From Bacteroidia bacterium (GTDB taxonomy: Bacteria > Bacteroidota > Bacteroidia > JABDFU01): a DNA stretch of 6,559 nucleotides. The stretch spans positions 1 through 6,559 of the forward strand of contig JADLGT010000165.1 of the NCBI GenBank assembly GCA_020849195.1, read 5' to 3'. Below, piece after piece: positions 4,986 to 6,559 of the stretch (the stretch's first letter is position 1; each line of letters opens with the position of its first letter). Both the position numbers and the translations under genes were made by a program. The notes below the pieces were generated by a model, which had not been told where the DNA came from, did no database searches, and saw only the letters and a list, made by a program, of their open reading frames with translations.

Positions 4986-6559
4986 TTATAATTCTCGCTT
5001 CAAGTGAATATCCCTGACAGGAGAAATAACCATTGGAATTGTTTCAATAGTAACCGAGCTTGTGTCGAGCCCAAAAGCTTTTTCTTCGGATAGGCTCAGG
5101 TGTTTCATAATACTGTAAATGTCGAGGATGATTTTTTCATAAAACGGAAGTTCGTTTTCGTAAGAAAGAATTTTTTCGATAACCACAAAACGAAAATCGC
5201 CGATTACATTTTGTTTGTTTAACGATTGGTAGCGACTGGTAATATCAACTTCGTGATTTTTCACCATGTCTTGCACAACTTTACGGAACATTAGGTTAAT
5301 ACGCGGGGCTACTCTAAATCCGAGCCTGAAATCAATTCGTATAACATCGTCGTGCACAATTTCATTTACCTTGTATTCCATGCGGTAAGGTTCATCAACC
5401 ACATCAACGTGTATAAACCAATAAATATCGGCACGCTTAGGCTGTTTCTGTAATATGGAATAAATTACTTTCGATTCTATTTCGTCCTGTTCATTGGCGC
5501 TGGTTAAATAAACAAGATGCGTGGCATATTTAGGTATAGCCATATCTTTACTCAGCTCGGCAATAGTACCGGCAAAATCAGCCATCTTAACAAACTCTAC
5601 ATAGCGGTTTCTTATTTTACGCGCCTGATACCAGATCAGCATTATTACAATTAAGCCTGAAGCAATGGTTAACGTTACCCATCCTCCGTGTTCAAATTTT
5701 TTTAGGTTGGCAATTAAAAAAGAACCTTCTATAAACGCATAAATCAGAAACAGGAGAATAACAAGCGGTCGTCCATAATGTTTCAAACGAAGATAAAAAA
5801 GCAGCAGTGTTGTAGTCATAAGCATAGTAAGAATAATGGCAAGTCCGTACGCTGCTTCCATGTTGGAAGATTCGCGGAAGCGCCACACAATAAGTATGCA
5901 GCCAAGCCAAATCAACCAGTTTACCGATGGAATATATAATTGTCCACGCAAATTGGTAGGGTAATTGATTCGCACTTTGGGCCAAAAATTTAATCGTACG
6001 GCCTCGTTGATTAGCGTAAACGATCCGCTGAGTAAAGCCTGACTGGCAACAACAGCGGCCGCAGTAGCAATGCTGATACCGATATATAAAAACCATTCGG
6101 GCATTATTGAGTAAAAGGGATTTCCGCCGGCAAACTGAGTAAGTGTTTCACCTGAATGATTGATGAGCCATGCACCTTGTCCGAAATAATTCAGCAGCAA
6201 ACAAACCTTAACAAATACCCAACTTGTTTGAATATTTTTTCTTCCGCAATGTCCCAAATCCGAATACAATGCTTCTGCCCCTGTGGTACATAAAAATACA
6301 GCTCCTAACAACCAAAACCCACCCGGATGGTTAACGAGCAACCGGTAGGCATAATGCGGGCTAAGAGCTTTCAGTACTTCCACATCTTGCACTAACTGCG
6401 AAACGCCAAGTATAGCAAGCATTGAGAACCATGTTAACATCACAGGACCAAATGAGCGACCTACAAATCGTGTTCCGAACTGCTGAATAACAAATAATGC
6501 TGTAAGGATAGCAATTACTATGGGTACTGTTTGGATTTCGGGATTAATAACGCGCAATC
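4986..6559 (-). CDS. kup: Kup-family potassium uptake transporter (5'-partial)
   Basis: A KUP/HAK/KT family transporter that moves K+ into the cell with protons. The frame runs off the right edge. The leftmost codons visible read (G)-L-R-V-I-N-P, matching the E-G-L-x-V-I-N-P stretch of Kup, so the TTG at 6555-6557 is an internal Leu. By comparison with full-length Kup, roughly 110-120 residues are missing. Numbering from that codon, landmarks are FGPVMLTWF (36-44), TGAEALYSDLGHCGR (92-106), LNYFGQGAWL (122-131), NPFYSIMPEW (146-155), YIPSVNWL (208-215) and AAYGLAI (235-241). Membrane helices continue to about 310. The cytoplasmic C-terminal domain follows (about 325-523), with ATHLVYLTSANEQDEIESKV, RADIYWFIHVDVVDEPYRM and AFGLDTSSVTIE, in the style typical of Bacteroidota Kups. 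It converges with the TPR gene (43 bases between stops). Its promoter is outside the window. Confidence 0.95.
   Translation of the reverse strand, partial: LRVINPEIQTVPIVIAILTALFVIQQFGTRFVGRSFGPVMLTWFSMLAILGVSQLVQDVEVLKALSPHYAYRLLVNHPGGFWLLGAVFLCTTGAEALYSDLGHCGRKNIQTSWVFVKVCLLLNYFGQGAWLINHSGETLTQFAGGNPFYSIMPEWFLYIGISIATAAAVVASQALLSGSFTLINEAVRLNFWPKVRINYPTNLRGQLYIPSVNWLIWLGCILIVWRFRESSNMEAAYGLAIILTMLMTTTLLLFYLRLKHYGRPLVILLFLIYAFIEGSFLIANLKKFEHGGWVTLTIASGLIVIMLIWYQARKIRNRYVEFVKMADFAGTIAELSKDMAIPKYATHLVYLTSANEQDEIESKVIYSILQKQPKRADIYWFIHVDVVDEPYRMEYKVNEIVHDDVIRIDFRLGFRVAPRINLMFRKVVQDMVKNHEVDITSRYQSLNKQNVIGDFRFVVIEKILSYENELPFYEKIILDIYSIMKHLSLSEEKAFGLDTSSVTIETIPMVISPVRDIHLKREL

Noticed and set aside
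5692..6096. Minus-strand 134-codon open frame within kup in another frame
   Set aside because: It overlaps the strongly conserved Kup membrane domain in a different frame; its composition is that of a shadow.
6555..6557. TTG as the start of kup
   Set aside because: It corresponds to the Leu of the internal G-L-x-V-I-N-P segment; the first third of the membrane domain would be missing otherwise.
1..6559. CRISPR arrays, tRNA/rRNA genes, insertion sequences, integrase or toxin-antitoxin genes
   Set aside because: No regularly spaced repeats, cloverleaf or rRNA segments, transposase-like frames or terminal inverted repeats were seen; the coding content is fully accounted for by envelope and transport genes.

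Overview
The window comes from a member of the Bacteroidota. The evidence is the tandem ExbD pair with a Bacteroidota-type TonB (short FENRNK-MYG N-terminus, PEFQGG motif), a signal peptide ending KAQ, starts without Shine-Dalgarno sequences but with A/T-rich leaders, a TAnnTTTG promoter box, and modest GC. A Chitinophagia/Sphingobacteriia-like lineage is likely, but the genus cannot be named from this sequence.

Layout: positions 1-3189 hold one plus-strand cluster. It contains the 3' end of a first ExbD, a second ExbD, TonB, a small two-helix membrane protein and a PstS-like periplasmic-binding lipoprotein. A 166-base gap follows, with a weak terminator candidate, a 14-base perfect palindrome and a Bacteroidota-type promoter box. 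Next comes a 528-residue exported TPR protein (3356-4942). The right end (4986 to the edge) is a minus-strand Kup-family potassium transporter, convergent with the TPR gene and lacking its N-terminus because the window ends. Only 43 bases separate the two stop codons.

How the genes work together: the ExbD proteins and TonB belong to the inner-membrane motor (with an ExbB expected upstream, outside the window) that energises outer-membrane TonB-dependent receptors. The tight packing of tonB, the small membrane gene and the PstS-like gene suggests one transcript and a shared envelope role, but no pst ABC transporter genes are present. The TPR gene probably has its own promoter. Kup is a separate unit.

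No new defence, mobile or RNA-based system was found; the region looks like an ordinary envelope-energisation locus. The points most worth a second look are the degenerate ligand loop in the PstS-like lipoprotein, the charged helical insertions in both ExbDs, and the structured sequence in the exbD-exbD gap and in the gap before the TPR gene.
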